Assembly (NCBI GenBank): GCA_963922205.1
Contig: CAWUHX010000420.1
Coordinates: 62,001-126,000, forward strand
From: Romanomermis culicivorax
Taxonomy: Eukaryota; Nematoda; Enoplea; Mermithida; Mermithidae
DNA: 64,000 nt
Reading direction: 5' to 3'
Shown: positions 1 to 29,529 of the stretch, in pieces
Layout of the letters: the number at the start of each line of letters is the position of its first letter
Numbering within the stretch: position 1 is the first letter of the stretch
Translations under genes and position numbers: made by a program
Notes under the pieces: model-generated
The model's input: the letters and a program-made list of their open reading frames with translations, nothing else
Databases searched by the model: none
What the model was told of the DNA's origin: nothing

Positions 1-11
1 CTTTTATACAG

Positions 12-3000
12 ATTTAATGCCGCCAAGATTATCTGTGTGTAAAACTACCCAAAATGTTTTATTTTCAGATGTTATTAACTTTCATCGAATTTGCAGGTTA
101 AACGTTTTCTAATTGCAGAAAAGACGCTTCATCAAATTTTCTCACTTCTTATTCATGATTTACGATTTTTATCAAAATTTTTATTGCTCCTCTTATATTT
201 ATTTGGTGTACGAGTCATAAGCGTTCCATTTAGGGAAACTATTCACGCCTTGAATAAAAATTTGTTTGCACGAATTTGTAAATTTTATCGACTTTCGTTG
301 GATACTTCGATGGAAAACAAGACACATAAACAAAATCTACAAATAATTTTCGATTTGAAGTTCGTTGATTTGTTCCTGACTTGTAGACAGGATCCAGATG
401 TAACGTGAGATTATTTTGCTTACGGCAGTTGGAAATTTCTCTCCGCTTTTTAGGGAGATATTGGACAGTTAATTGCCGATTTTGAAGCTAATATGGATCC
501 GTTTGAATTAGAAACTGCTAGACCTTTTTTGACGAGAAACGTCGTCAAACTATTGCAAAAGCTACAGGTAATCATCGACATTTTTTCTACAGTTCTACAG
601 AATCATTGTTTATGGTGCTGAGTGCAAAAGAATTTCATTCATTTGCCCTTTTCTAGACTAAGTTGATCATTTATAGTTTAGGAATCATCTTTTCACTAGT
701 TTTTGCTTCAGCTTTGGGCATGATTTGCACAATGCCTAAAAGCTTAATACAATAATCCTTTTCTTGTTGGCGATGACAAATGATGTCCCTGTGGTTCTCA
801 TATCACTTCATACCGCCGATTGCATGTATGAACTTCAATTTTTCATTTTAGTCCACTATTGTGTTTTCTCAAACCCCAGTTTTCATTATTCAGTTTCCTT
901 TTCCTCGTTTTTCTTTTTAAAAGTTTCCTTTTTTTCCCGTTTTTTCGTGACGTGAAATATATTTCCTGATTTTTGATAATCACGTATCATACATGGCCAC
1001 AGGGTATACATAGGGTATACATTATCCCTACCCTAAACTTTAGAGTAACCATTTGCTATCTGGCGATTTTTGGACAAAATTACAAAAATTACAAAGAAAA
1101 ATACATTGACAAAAAATAACTGATGCAAGCAATGCACAGTATATGGTTGACAATAAGTATGAGAACATCAAAATAAGTTACTGGTTGGCAAATACACATC
1201 ATCTTCCATTTCAGTATCATCCAATTTCATTTCCTTTCTTGTTTTCTTTTTTCGATTATGAGGGTCATCAGTGCACATGTGGTTTTCTGCAACCCATGCC
1301 TTTGCATATTTTGATGCTTTGAACTGTTCCAAATCATTTGGGCCATTTATTCTTAAGCGCATCAAAGCATCCAGGCTTATTCCTTCGAGTCTTGATCGCC
1401 TTGATGTGCGTATATGGTTCATTATTGAAAAGCCTCGTTCGGCATCAGCACTGCCAATAGGCAAAATCAGGACAATATGGATCAGCTTCTTGATATTTTC
1501 TCCCCAGATAATGCCACTGTCTTTTTTTAGAAAATGCTGCCAGAAAGTAACAGCTGTAGTCTTCTGAAAGCGGCAAAAGTCACTCTGTTTGATGATTTGA
1601 AGAAGTGCCTGGGTCCACTCACTTGCTGTTGCAGCTGCATCAAGCTGAAATTTCAATGCCAAGTCATTGATTGCATCAGTGCCATATAAAAGGATTTCTG
1701 ATTCTTTCTGAGGGAGCTTTTCAGGAGCCAATACATCAAAACTTTCAAAGCTTCCTGATGGAAAATAAGAATCAATTTCATTTTTGATGCTGCTTAGAAA
1801 CGTTTCACGAAAAGTGTCCAGTCTAGGAACTCGGCCCTCAGGTTCAAGCTCCACTGTTTGCCATTTCACAGAGATTGATGAGTGGTAATTGGCAAGACTG
1901 CATTTTCGAGTTGTTGAATCAGAGCATGTTACAGTGTTTAAATAATAGCTGATGAAGCTTCCATGATTAGACTTGAGTTGTTCAATGGTGCTCAGCATTT
2001 GGTCTTTGTAATTTTCAAGCCCAATGAGGAGGCCAGCTCTTTGTTGCAAGCGCTTGGACCAGTGTGATAACATTTGTAATGTGTCACAGGTAAACTGCAG
2101 TGCCAGCAAGAAATTCTTGTTTTTCATCTTCTGTGATAGTCCTTTTGCTTGTGCAGGTGTAATGTCAGAAAATGATGGATCAATGGAAATAGCATCAAAG
2201 TCAGTTACAAGCAAATACCAAGTGTCATTTATTGCTTTCAATGCATGAAACTCTGATGCAATCCATCGTGCTTCAAATACGTAGGTGACTTCATGCATAT
2301 TCATGTCCATTGCTTCAGCAAGTGCTCTGAGATGTGCCTTGCGCTTATGGCCATGTCGGTTGTAAAAATTGTGAACACTATTAATATTGTCCTCAAATTC
2401 CTTGTAATACCTAACCACATCCAATGCACTTCTAATTGCCAAGTGTAAGCGATGAGCCATGCAGTGGATGGTGAACAAATTGGTTGTTGTCCAGTCATTC
2501 AAAAGCTTTGAGAGGCCACCTTTTCTTCCAACCATGACAGCAGCACCATCAGAGGCATATCCACGCAGGTTCTTTCTGATGTGTTGAATAAATGCACCGG
2601 GTTCTGCATCCCAGGCTTCCATCAGTTTTTGAAACAGTCCTGAAGCTGTTTCATCTGCACCAAGTTTGATCAATTTGTAAAAGTAAACTACTGGTGCATC
2701 ATGTTCCAATGCCTGAAAATATACAATTAGATAGTGATTTTGCCCACTATCAGTGGAGCTATCAAGGATAATTGACAATGGTTCATTTTTTCCAACAAGG
2801 TGCTGGATAAGCGTTTTATGCATCTCTGAGCTAACTAAAAGTGTCATTCGTTCAGCTGATTTTCGATCATAATGATGGTAGCCCAAGTAGATGCCATTTT
2901 GTTCCTGAAGAGTGACAATTTTTGAATGAGATAAAAATGGTAAATTCACCTTCATTTCAGCATACACTGCCCTTATCATGCGCATTGTCACAGCATAATA

Positions 3001-6000
3001 CTTGTTGTCTTCTTGCTCATTTTGAACTTGAATTTCCTTGAATGACTCGGGTAGCACTTCAACTGCTGCTTGTTCTAATTTAGCAATAATATTCTGGTGG
3101 GGTTTAGACTGGGCATGATCTTTGATTATTTGCCAATTCCAGTGATAATCTGCACGAAGGACCCCATCAGGATTGGCCAGTAGAGGCTTGTAACGAGCAT
3201 CCATCCCAAATTTGTTGAAATATTTACTGCAAAGTCGGCATCTGTATGTTGAGGTTGTGGAATTTTCAGTGTTGGGCAAGTATTCAAACCAAACTTTATT
3301 ATCAGTAATGGTTTTGATTGGCAAAAGAGACTTTTGGTGCGTTTCCATGAGCTTGATCCAATTGTTTTGAAAGAATGATTTTGTTTCCCACTCTCGCTCA
3401 ACTTTTTCCTTTTTCATTGAACTGATAGCTGCATCAGCTCTCTCTAACAGTTGTGCATTGTTTCCAGTTGAGGTCAAGTCATCACCGCCCATGTCTGCTG
3501 TTTGGCACAAGACGTTCATTTTTGCCATGTTGATTTCAGTTTGAATTGATTGATGCACAAGGCCACTTTGAATGCTCCAATACTCATCAGGTGGCAATCT
3601 GCTGCTGCACTGTGCTTCTTCCATTGGCTCTTCTTCTAGAGTACGATAGCGATGCGTTAACTGGTTTGTAAGTTTCACAATGTTAATTTCAATGATGAAT
3701 CTTTTTCCACTGCAATCATTCTGAGCTCCAGGTGATGGTTGACCAAGCTTAAATTTTGCTGGCAACATTGGACCTGTTTCAGCAGTGCACCGATTCAATG
3801 AATAGTCTGATTTGGCGTCCTTTGGTACATCAAATTCTCTTAGTAGGTATTGTTTGCCTGTAAATAAATTATACCAAATAAGTTCTTATAAAAGTAAATA
3901 AAAAAGAATAATAAATCAAAAAAAGAAAGAATGATAAATAATAAATCCTGTACCTGTGAAATCTGGAACTAATTCTTCAAAGATATCACATTGTTCAGAT
4001 GACGCCCTTCGCCCATAAATGACAATGTCTATTAGTGAATCTTTAATTAGCTGTTTCAGTTCAGGTGTCAACTTCAGGTAAGGCGTTTCCTGTGATAGCT
4101 TGATTGACGGTAATCCATCAGCTTGATAAACAAGAGCAACAGCATGTGGATAAACGTTGGCGTTTGCAAAAAAACCAAATAATGTTGGGATTGAGTGTGT
4201 AAATTTCTGTCGGTATGTAACTAGCGGATGGTCAACCTTTAGGTCTGCATTGGCAATGCCAAGTCCACCAAACACAAAGTATGAATTTTTAATTCGTGAA
4301 TTCCACAAATTTGCAATAAGTTCGATTGTGGGTCCCTTGGCATCTCTTTGAAATGCTGAAATAACAATTATTTTGTGCCCACGTAAGCTAAGATCCTCTA
4401 GTTGTACTGTATCTTGATCATGGGGTCGCTTTTTTCCATAAGCAATAAGTTCAACAAATTCATTTTTCTCTGGTTTAGCAGGGTCATCTGAATTGATTTC
4501 ATTAATCACAACTCCAGCATTTGAGAAGTGAGTACAAATAATTGTCAAAAGTGCATAAGCTATCAAAATCATCATATTGTAAACTGTCAATCAGAACTGT
4601 TTTAAAAAATCATTAGAATATTTTCAATGCTGAACACAATTTAATATTAACAATCTTTGAAATAAATAACAAACTGGAGCAAAAGAAACTGAGCCAAAAT
4701 AATATCACAAAGTAAAAACAGCTGCCTTTATACATTGGACCAAAAACATTGTAATGATAGAAATAAGTAATTCAGTTTATTGACTAACTGGCTTCCAATA
4801 AACTTGTCAGAAAAACTAACCCAGTTTGTTTATTGCCAATAAACATACATTGGACCAAAAATATAATAAGGATAGAAATAAATAATTCAGTTTAATGACT
4901 GATTGGTTTCTAATAAACATGTCAGAAAAACTTACCCAGCATGTTTACTGCCAATAAACATACATAGGACCAAAAACGTAATAATGATGAAATGAATAAT
5001 TTCAGTTTACTGGCTGATTGGTTTCCAGTAAAACATGTCAGAAAAACTTACTCAGCATGTTTACTGCTAATAAACATGTCAGAAAAACTAACCTGGCATT
5101 TACTGAGTTTGAGTTTGGTTTTATCATCAATCAACATGCTCATTTATTTATTTCAGAAAAACAATGCTTCCAGTTTTTATCACCAACATAATCCAAAAAA
5201 TACGAAAAGCAAAGCAAACACATCTAAAATTGACTTTTATCATTGTCACAAAAATGATTTGCTATATGTCAATTTTAGGATTTTTCCCTACCCTAAAATT
5301 TTGACCGTGGCCATGTATGTCACGTATCCAGAAAAATACTGCCGCGCTCGTTTGTCGTCTTCAAAGTTTCGAGAAATATAGGGGTTGAGATGCGATTTGT
5401 TGAATTGTCAGCAGCGACGTTCTCTCAAAGCCATGCTTGACCGTTCAGTAGTTTTCTTCTCCATGTCGGAAAGGTGCTTTTCTATCTCGCTTTATTGTCG
5501 GAATTCGGATTTGATCAAAATAACATTGCTGAAGTTTCAATCTACATCTCAGCATAAATTTAGAGGCGTACCTGCCCAGAAATCGTACATCGTATTATAC
5601 TCCATTCATTTTGAAATGATCGATGCAGTGGTCGAAGTCTTGGCAAACGTAGTCTTAACAGAAATCGGGAAATCATTTTCGATAATGTTGAAATGGTTGA
5701 CAAGAGTGATCATCAAGGGGTTTGTATTATGAAAGAAAAATTTAGTGAATAGAGCCAATGACCTTTCATAATTTTGTATAAAAGTTTGGCGACGACTTCG
5801 CTGCATCAATCATTTCAAAAAGAATGGAGTATGGTATCATGGAAGAAGAGTCGAAGAGAACAGCGCACAATGTATACTTATGACAGGATTCCTGTTTTAT
5901 CGACCTATGATGAGGTGAAAATTGATAATATCTGAAAATGAGATATTTTGAGGTGTTCTATCCGCTGAGTTTCGTGGCAGCATTCATTCCGCGTAAAAGT

Positions 6001-9000
6001 CAAAATTTGCATATCTACAGTACCCCAAGGTTTGGACTTTTTACATGTTTTTGACATTTTTCATCCTGTAAATGTATTTCGGAATATCACAGCTTAGAAA
6101 AAACATGGCTCTGTAGCCAAATGTTCATTACATGCCGAAGACCATTCAGGTATGAAAAAATATTTCGATACCTTACTTTACACTTTTTATGCTATTTTAA
6201 AGTGTCAAAAAGGAAGTCAAAATAAACTAAAAAAGTTGACACAGAATTTTTGTCTTCATTTCTGTAGCTAATTATGGACAGCATATTTTGTTGAAATTTC
6301 AATCAAATTTGTGTACCGTCCTGCAAGCTGTAGGTGTCTGCACATTCTGAAAGCGGATACAAAAAATTATGATTAGTCCCACTAAATATGCCATCAACGA
6401 GATGCAGGAAAAATTGAATACGTTCAGATCAGAAGGATAAAAAGAAAAGATGTGAGTAGTAAAAGTTCACTGACCTATTTATAATGGTTGTGCAACAGAG
6501 TGTCTCAGAATAGATGCAAAAAACTCCTCTTTTCAGGAATTTGATTCGAGAAAATCGAAGTTACACAATTAATGTTACAAAATAAATGTCCACTGTCTGA
6601 CTCCGGCCTATGTTATAAGCTGTGATTAAGTGTTCTACAGTTGAAGGCACCATGTTTCTCGCCGCGTGATATTAGCCAGACGAAAATGAGAAAATGATGG
6701 TAGTTTGCAGTGTCTTTCCAATACAGCAAGGGCATCCGAATACATCTTGCCGTTTTCCTGTTAATGGATTTAAAACAATCACTCAATTTCTGGAATTTAA
6801 TGAGAATTTTTCAAGTTTTCGATCTTTCATTCGAAGCACTTTGTTCAGCAACCATCAAACCTAAATCAGTGAAAATTTATCATGACATCTAGCCACACTT
6901 TTTCTTATAGAGTATTAGGTGAAGGTGCATCCTGTGTTCCCAGAACGTTATTGATTGGAAATTTATCCAGATTCAAAAAAATTGAATGACGGTGCAGTGT
7001 ATGCAAATTTCTACAGCTCTTAAAACGGTGCGCGACGATGATGATGATGTAACTTTTATAGCTACTGTAGTAATGTATGAACTAAAGAATAACAAAATAT
7101 AATTCCGCAGTATCATAGGTGAAAATGCTCGGGAGGGCCTCTACATATAATTTTTCTTTTTTTTTGTTTCTCATTTTGGAGAGTATAAGCTTTCTTGCGG
7201 AGTGTTAAATGTTCGTTTGTGAAACAATTACTACATCAAAGTATAGTCTGATGGTTATGTGATAATTCTAAAGTACAGATCAGGTCTGTAGTCGGGAATT
7301 TTTTCCAGTGGGGCACACATTTTTTTCACTCAATTTACCGTAAAATTGGCATTCCCGACGACTTTTTCTTGGATTTAAACGAAAGGTACCTTTGCTTTTT
7401 TTACACTTGAAAAATTTCGGGGCTGGCCGTGGCCCCCCAACCCCCTTGCCTACAGGCCTGGTTCAGGTAATAAATGTATCACAAAGAATATACAAGAGCC
7501 ACCTAGAAAATGCAGCAACCTCTGAACGATTTCCATAAGTATGCCTTCCTCAGAGCGGCGCAGTCCCCCAAACAGTTCAAAAATCTTGATGATAATTCAA
7601 TCAATTCAGTAAGAATGCATGAGCTATAAAACAGGAAAATAAAATTATTCGACAACCAATTGGAAGATGCTCGGGAGTACTCATAAGCAAAATTTTTATT
7701 TTGACCGTTCATTTTCGACATTTCAAACACTCTTAAATGGGGTAATATGCAGTTTTTGAACGCGAATATTATACCAAAAGATAGCCTATCTTCTCCTGTT
7801 TAAAGTTAATATTCATTTACCCTATTTATTCCAATAAACGGCGCGCCGTTTATTATTTCAATACCTTATTTGCTGCGCCATTTATTAGAGGGCGCCGTTA
7901 ATTAGAGGGCGCTGTTAAATATATTTTTCACGAAGTTTGGGTTTGCTTTTCCATTTACTAATTCATAAACAATGTGTGATGCAAACAAAAACGAGATTAA
8001 CCACATTTTACAATTCAATTTCTTCATCCGATGCAATATTGTTGAAAAAATTCAAATCCAGATTATTTTCATCTAAATCTTCATCGTTTATGATGACATT
8101 GATTTCACTCGAATCTCGTGACCCACTGTTAAGCAAAGCATCGTCAATAATATTTTCCATGATAATAAAGAAAGAAATTCAACACATTAAGTAATGACCA
8201 CAAGAAAACAAAATTTACATTCACTACTGTTAACAGTTAACGCTGGTCTACAGTTTAGACTGACATTTGGTACCTAAATTCCTCTATTAAACGGCGCACC
8301 GGATGTTGCGACATGGAATCCTCTAATAAGCAGTGCGCCGTTTATTGGAGGGCGCTGTCTATTACTTTTTCCAGCTTGCAGTCGCGCCGTTTATTAGAGG
8401 GCGCTGCTTATTAGAGGGCGCTGTTTATTAGAATAAATACGGTATTTGATAAGATTACTCCAATCCTGAAATATTTCGGCTTGCAAGGCCACTGAAAAAT
8501 GCCAAAAAATCATCAATTTTCAAACTTTGGCACACTGTCGTTGCGTGAAGTTTTATTTTCAAGCAAAACTAATGATACCATGGAACTCAGGGCACGAAAC
8601 TACTCAAAATATATCGTTTTAAGACACGATTGTATTTCAACTTGTCATAGGGAATGTCGAACTTCTCATAAATCGTGTCTTATAACGCGATAAACTATCT
8701 TGAATGCCAGTCGCCAACCAATTTTTATAAATCAAGATGATGAAATATACTCATGCTTCAAATAGAACATTGCTTCCGAATTAATCGATAAAAACCGTCA
8801 TGCATTTTTCTGTTTACTTGGTACTTAACCATTTTTGTTTTCATTTTCTGCATTTACCAACATTTTAGCATTACAATTTAACATCATTCTCTATTCCAGG
8901 TAACATTAGGCTGTCTGATCACTCCCGAGATGGATCATCAATTACAAAGACATTTTGCGACCTTAAAAAACGATCAGCAAAATCACATTTTTTCGAACCA

Positions 9001-9253
9001 CATTGAAAAACATCAAATTTTAGCATTCAGTCGAGCGGATTTTAGTCATCGATTCCATCTACTACCAATTTCTGACGAACATACAACGATTTTGAGCGAT
9101 TCCAAAAAACTTCCGGCGGAGAAAACAGCCAAGAACGTGGCCGATGAAACCAGGAATGATCAAGGAAATGCAGGAACCGGTGTAAAAATTGCCTCGGGGT
9201 CATCATTTTCTTCTTTATATGGAAAAGTTTCCTCTACCTTATTTGGAAACTGA
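12..9253 (+). CDS. COG1: COG1, conserved oligomeric Golgi complex subunit 1 (3' part, five exons)
   Basis: COG1 is a lobe-A subunit of the COG tethering complex, which acts on the cytosolic face of the Golgi in retrograde vesicle capture. Proposed exons are 12-38, 69-96, 234-399, 454-567 and 8900-9253 (stop TGA); phases are consistent through all five (1, 2, 0, 0). Identification rests on the C-terminal segment: FDLKFVDLFLT, then the IGQLIADFEANMDPFELE stretch, then LTRNVVKLLQKLQVTLGCL, then RFHLLPIS. These match, in order, the conserved C-terminal blocks of animal COG1. The gene begins upstream of the window. The first two short exons are the least certain. The last intron (568-8899) carries a full hAT transposon in antisense. 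A polyadenylation signal AATAAA lies at 9377-9382, about 125 bp after the stop. Confidence 0.8.
980..987. repeat. Left target-site duplication of the hAT element
   Basis: TCACGTAT, identical to the octamer at 5320-5327 directly outside the other terminal repeat. Confidence 0.88.
1168..4575 (-). CDS. Secreted lamin-tail-like domain fused to hAT transposase (two exons)
   Basis: Exon 1 is 4575-3954 and exon 2 is 3857-1168, with a 96-bp GT..AG intron. The joined frame is exactly 1104 codons (1103 aa, no internal stop). The start ATG at 4575 opens a hydrophobic signal-peptide-like stretch (MMILIAYALLTIICTHFSNA). It is followed by VVINEINSDDP and NEFVELI, the opening of a lamin-tail (LTD) fold. 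The LTD end (RCTAETGP, PSPGAQNDC) lies in exon 2, so the intron falls inside the LTD. Then come a zinc finger (CRLC at ~414 with later His) of the KIAA1586/ZNF862-like type, a hAT catalytic region (YASDGAAVMVGRKGG, TIHCMAHRLHLAI) and the hATC dimerisation block (GSADAERGFSIMN, ~1017-1057). Parts of the family are known; the LTD fusion is what is odd. The protein looks intact and possibly active. Confidence 0.85.
4731..5100. repeat. Tandem repeat, ~115-bp unit, in the 5' end of the hAT element
   Basis: Three full units begin at 4731, 4846 and 4961 with TACATTGGACCAAAA (the last has TACATAGGACC), followed by a partial unit. Each contains CAGTTTA, GGTTTCC and TGTCAGAAAAACT blocks. The array lies between the transposase start (4575) and the terminal repeat, where subterminal transposase-binding sites would be expected. 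Confidence 0.8.
5320..5327. repeat. Right target-site duplication of the hAT element
   Basis: TCACGTAT, identical to the octamer at 980-987. Confidence 0.88.
5328..7280. other. COG1 intron, non-coding, with a hairpin repeat at 5595-5836
   Basis: No exon is supported here. The arms at about 5595-5627 (ATACTCCATTCATTTTGAAATGAT...) and 5801-5836 are inverted copies about 170 bp apart. Fragments of the same arm recur near 35755, 43670 and 46515, so it belongs to a dispersed family. Confidence 0.55.
7281..7460. mobile_element. hAT-like miniature element, CAGGCCTGTAG family
   Basis: The left end is CAGGTCTGTAG and the right end CTACAGGCCTG. Flanks GTACAGAT (7273-7280) and GTTCAGGT (7461-7468) match at 6 of 8 positions, a worn 8-bp duplication. 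A sibling lies at 32757-33010. Confidence 0.6.
7820..8442. mobile_element. Pogo/Tc-like non-autonomous element with TA duplication
   Basis: Inverted ends CCCTATTTATTCCAATAAAC and the complement of TTTATTAGAATAAATACGG lie between TA dinucleotides at 7818-7819 and 8443-8444. The terminal 100 bp on both sides are built of repeats of GAGGGCGC followed by TTTATTAG or a close variant. A short ORF lies inside on the minus strand. Confidence 0.65.
8008..8160 (-). CDS. 50-aa acidic ORF inside the pogo-like element
   Basis: ATG at 8160 to TAA at 8008. The protein is strongly acidic (DEDLDENN and ASDEEIEL near the end) and ends flush with a stop. Many pogo/Tigger transposases end in an acidic tail, so this may be a transposase remnant. 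No catalytic motif is present. It could also be chance. Confidence 0.35.
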   Translation of the reverse strand: MENIIDDALLNSGSRDSSEINVIINDEDLDENNLDLNFFNNIASDEEIEL

Positions 9254-9376
9254 TTTTATATCTCAAAACTATTTATTCGCGTGTAAATAGTTTGCTGTTA
9301 TGAATTACACGCGTAGTGACAACACCATACTGGCGAAAAGCATGTTAACTTCGGGCATTGATATGTTCTATCAGAC

Positions 9377-9382
9377 AATAAA
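9377..9382 (+). promoter_or_regulatory. Polyadenylation signal of COG1
   Basis: A canonical AATAAA lies 124 bp after the COG1 stop codon and 152 bp before the TENT4 start codon. It leaves a very short intergenic region in which the TENT4 promoter and 5' UTR must lie. Confidence 0.6.
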
Positions 9383-9533
9383 TATACTGTAGACTTCAGT
9401 AAGATTGTATGACGTTGTAACTATTTCCCTTCAGTCTGCGTTATTTCGCGAACATTGTATTCGTTCCCGCCTTGTAACAATTGAATTACAGCTGATCGCA
9501 ACGTAAACAGTGCCTAGCGGATCCTAATATTTT

Positions 9534-28480
<18,947 letters not shown>

Positions 28481-29529
28481 AGAATAATTTTTCTTGTTTC
28501 TCGATTATTTCCTTCATCTTTCTTTGTTTATATCTTCTTTCTTCCCCTTCATATATATATATATATATATATACATATAATGCGTTAGCTAGATGTTTTT
28601 TCCAGTTCAGTTAACGATTAAACATATTTTTAGCACTCAAAAAGAAAGAACGTTGTTGTTGATTTTCTTTTTTCTTTGTTTTATAATTGAGTTTATGTAA
28701 TTTTTGAGTTGAAAATTTTGATTCCGTAGTAAGCAGATGAAGTAAAGAAGAAAGCAGCTAGAGTCTTGCACATAATGAAAGAAAATTATGTTTTATTGAA
28801 CAACAAAATTTCATGTTTTTCTTTCAATTCGGAGATTTTCCAAATTAGGTTTGACACGATTAAATAGTTCCTCGAGATGTAATAGTTTTACCGAATTCTG
28901 AATTTTTATTGAATATAACTACCGAAGAAATTCTCGATCAACTTTTCCTATATCCGGAGTTTTTCACACAATGTGAGTCAAAATTTTTTGTTTGGCTTGT
29001 TTTTTCGCGCGCAATTTTCCGTCCAAAATTATTCTTCATGGAAAGTGCGGTGTTCATAGGAAGAGTATGTACCAGAGTCGGTACGAAAATAATTCGGTCG
29101 ATTAGGAGATTAAAAAAATGAATTACGGTTTATTCGCGCTCCGATTTATTTTATTACATAACTTTTGCGTGTGTATGTTTATCATATTATATAGTAGATA
29201 TGAAAAATCGCGCCCTTGGTTTCAGAAAATATGTTTACGCGTTTATCACGATTATTATAATTTTTGTCATTTGCATAAAATTTAAACAAATGAATTTATC
29301 TGAAAATAAAAGGAAAATGACACTTACAAAGAGTTCCACCTGATGCTATCCAATTGTGAGTGATTAAGGAAATCTGATGCTTTAGTGAAAATTTTCGGAG
29401 ATGATTTCTATTTAGTCTAGGCCCGTAGAGCTGACCATTATTGAGACATTGGGACCATTAGACGTGCAAGGAATATGCGGTAGAGCTCAACCAAATTCCA
29501 GCTGAATAATTGTCTATTCAAAAACGTTC
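28481..29529 (+). other. Downstream of TENT4: probable 3' UTR and spacer
   Basis: It contains an AT dinucleotide run (about 28553-28577) and a possible polyadenylation signal AATAAA at 29305-29310. No coding exon recognised. Confidence 0.45.

Larger units (their letters stand above)
988..5319 (-). mobile_element. Complete hAT DNA transposon with 8-bp target duplication
   Basis: The element is 4332 bp long. Perfect 13-bp terminal inverted repeats, CATACATGGCCAC (988-1000) and its complement (5307-5319), are flanked on both sides by the identical octamer TCACGTAT (980-987 and 5320-5327). An 8-bp duplication is the hallmark of hAT insertion, and its perfection suggests the insertion is young. 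It sits in the last intron of COG1 in antisense orientation. The interior holds one two-exon gene (4575-1168) and a tandem-repeat block ahead of it. Short CCCTACCC motifs lie just inside both ends. Confidence 0.9.

Noticed and set aside
97..399. COG1 exon starting at 97 (acceptor TTTGCAG)
   Set aside because: The extra residues are hydrophobic and unlike the family. ATTTAG at 231-233 is a good acceptor, and exons 12-38 and 69-96 join to it in phase.
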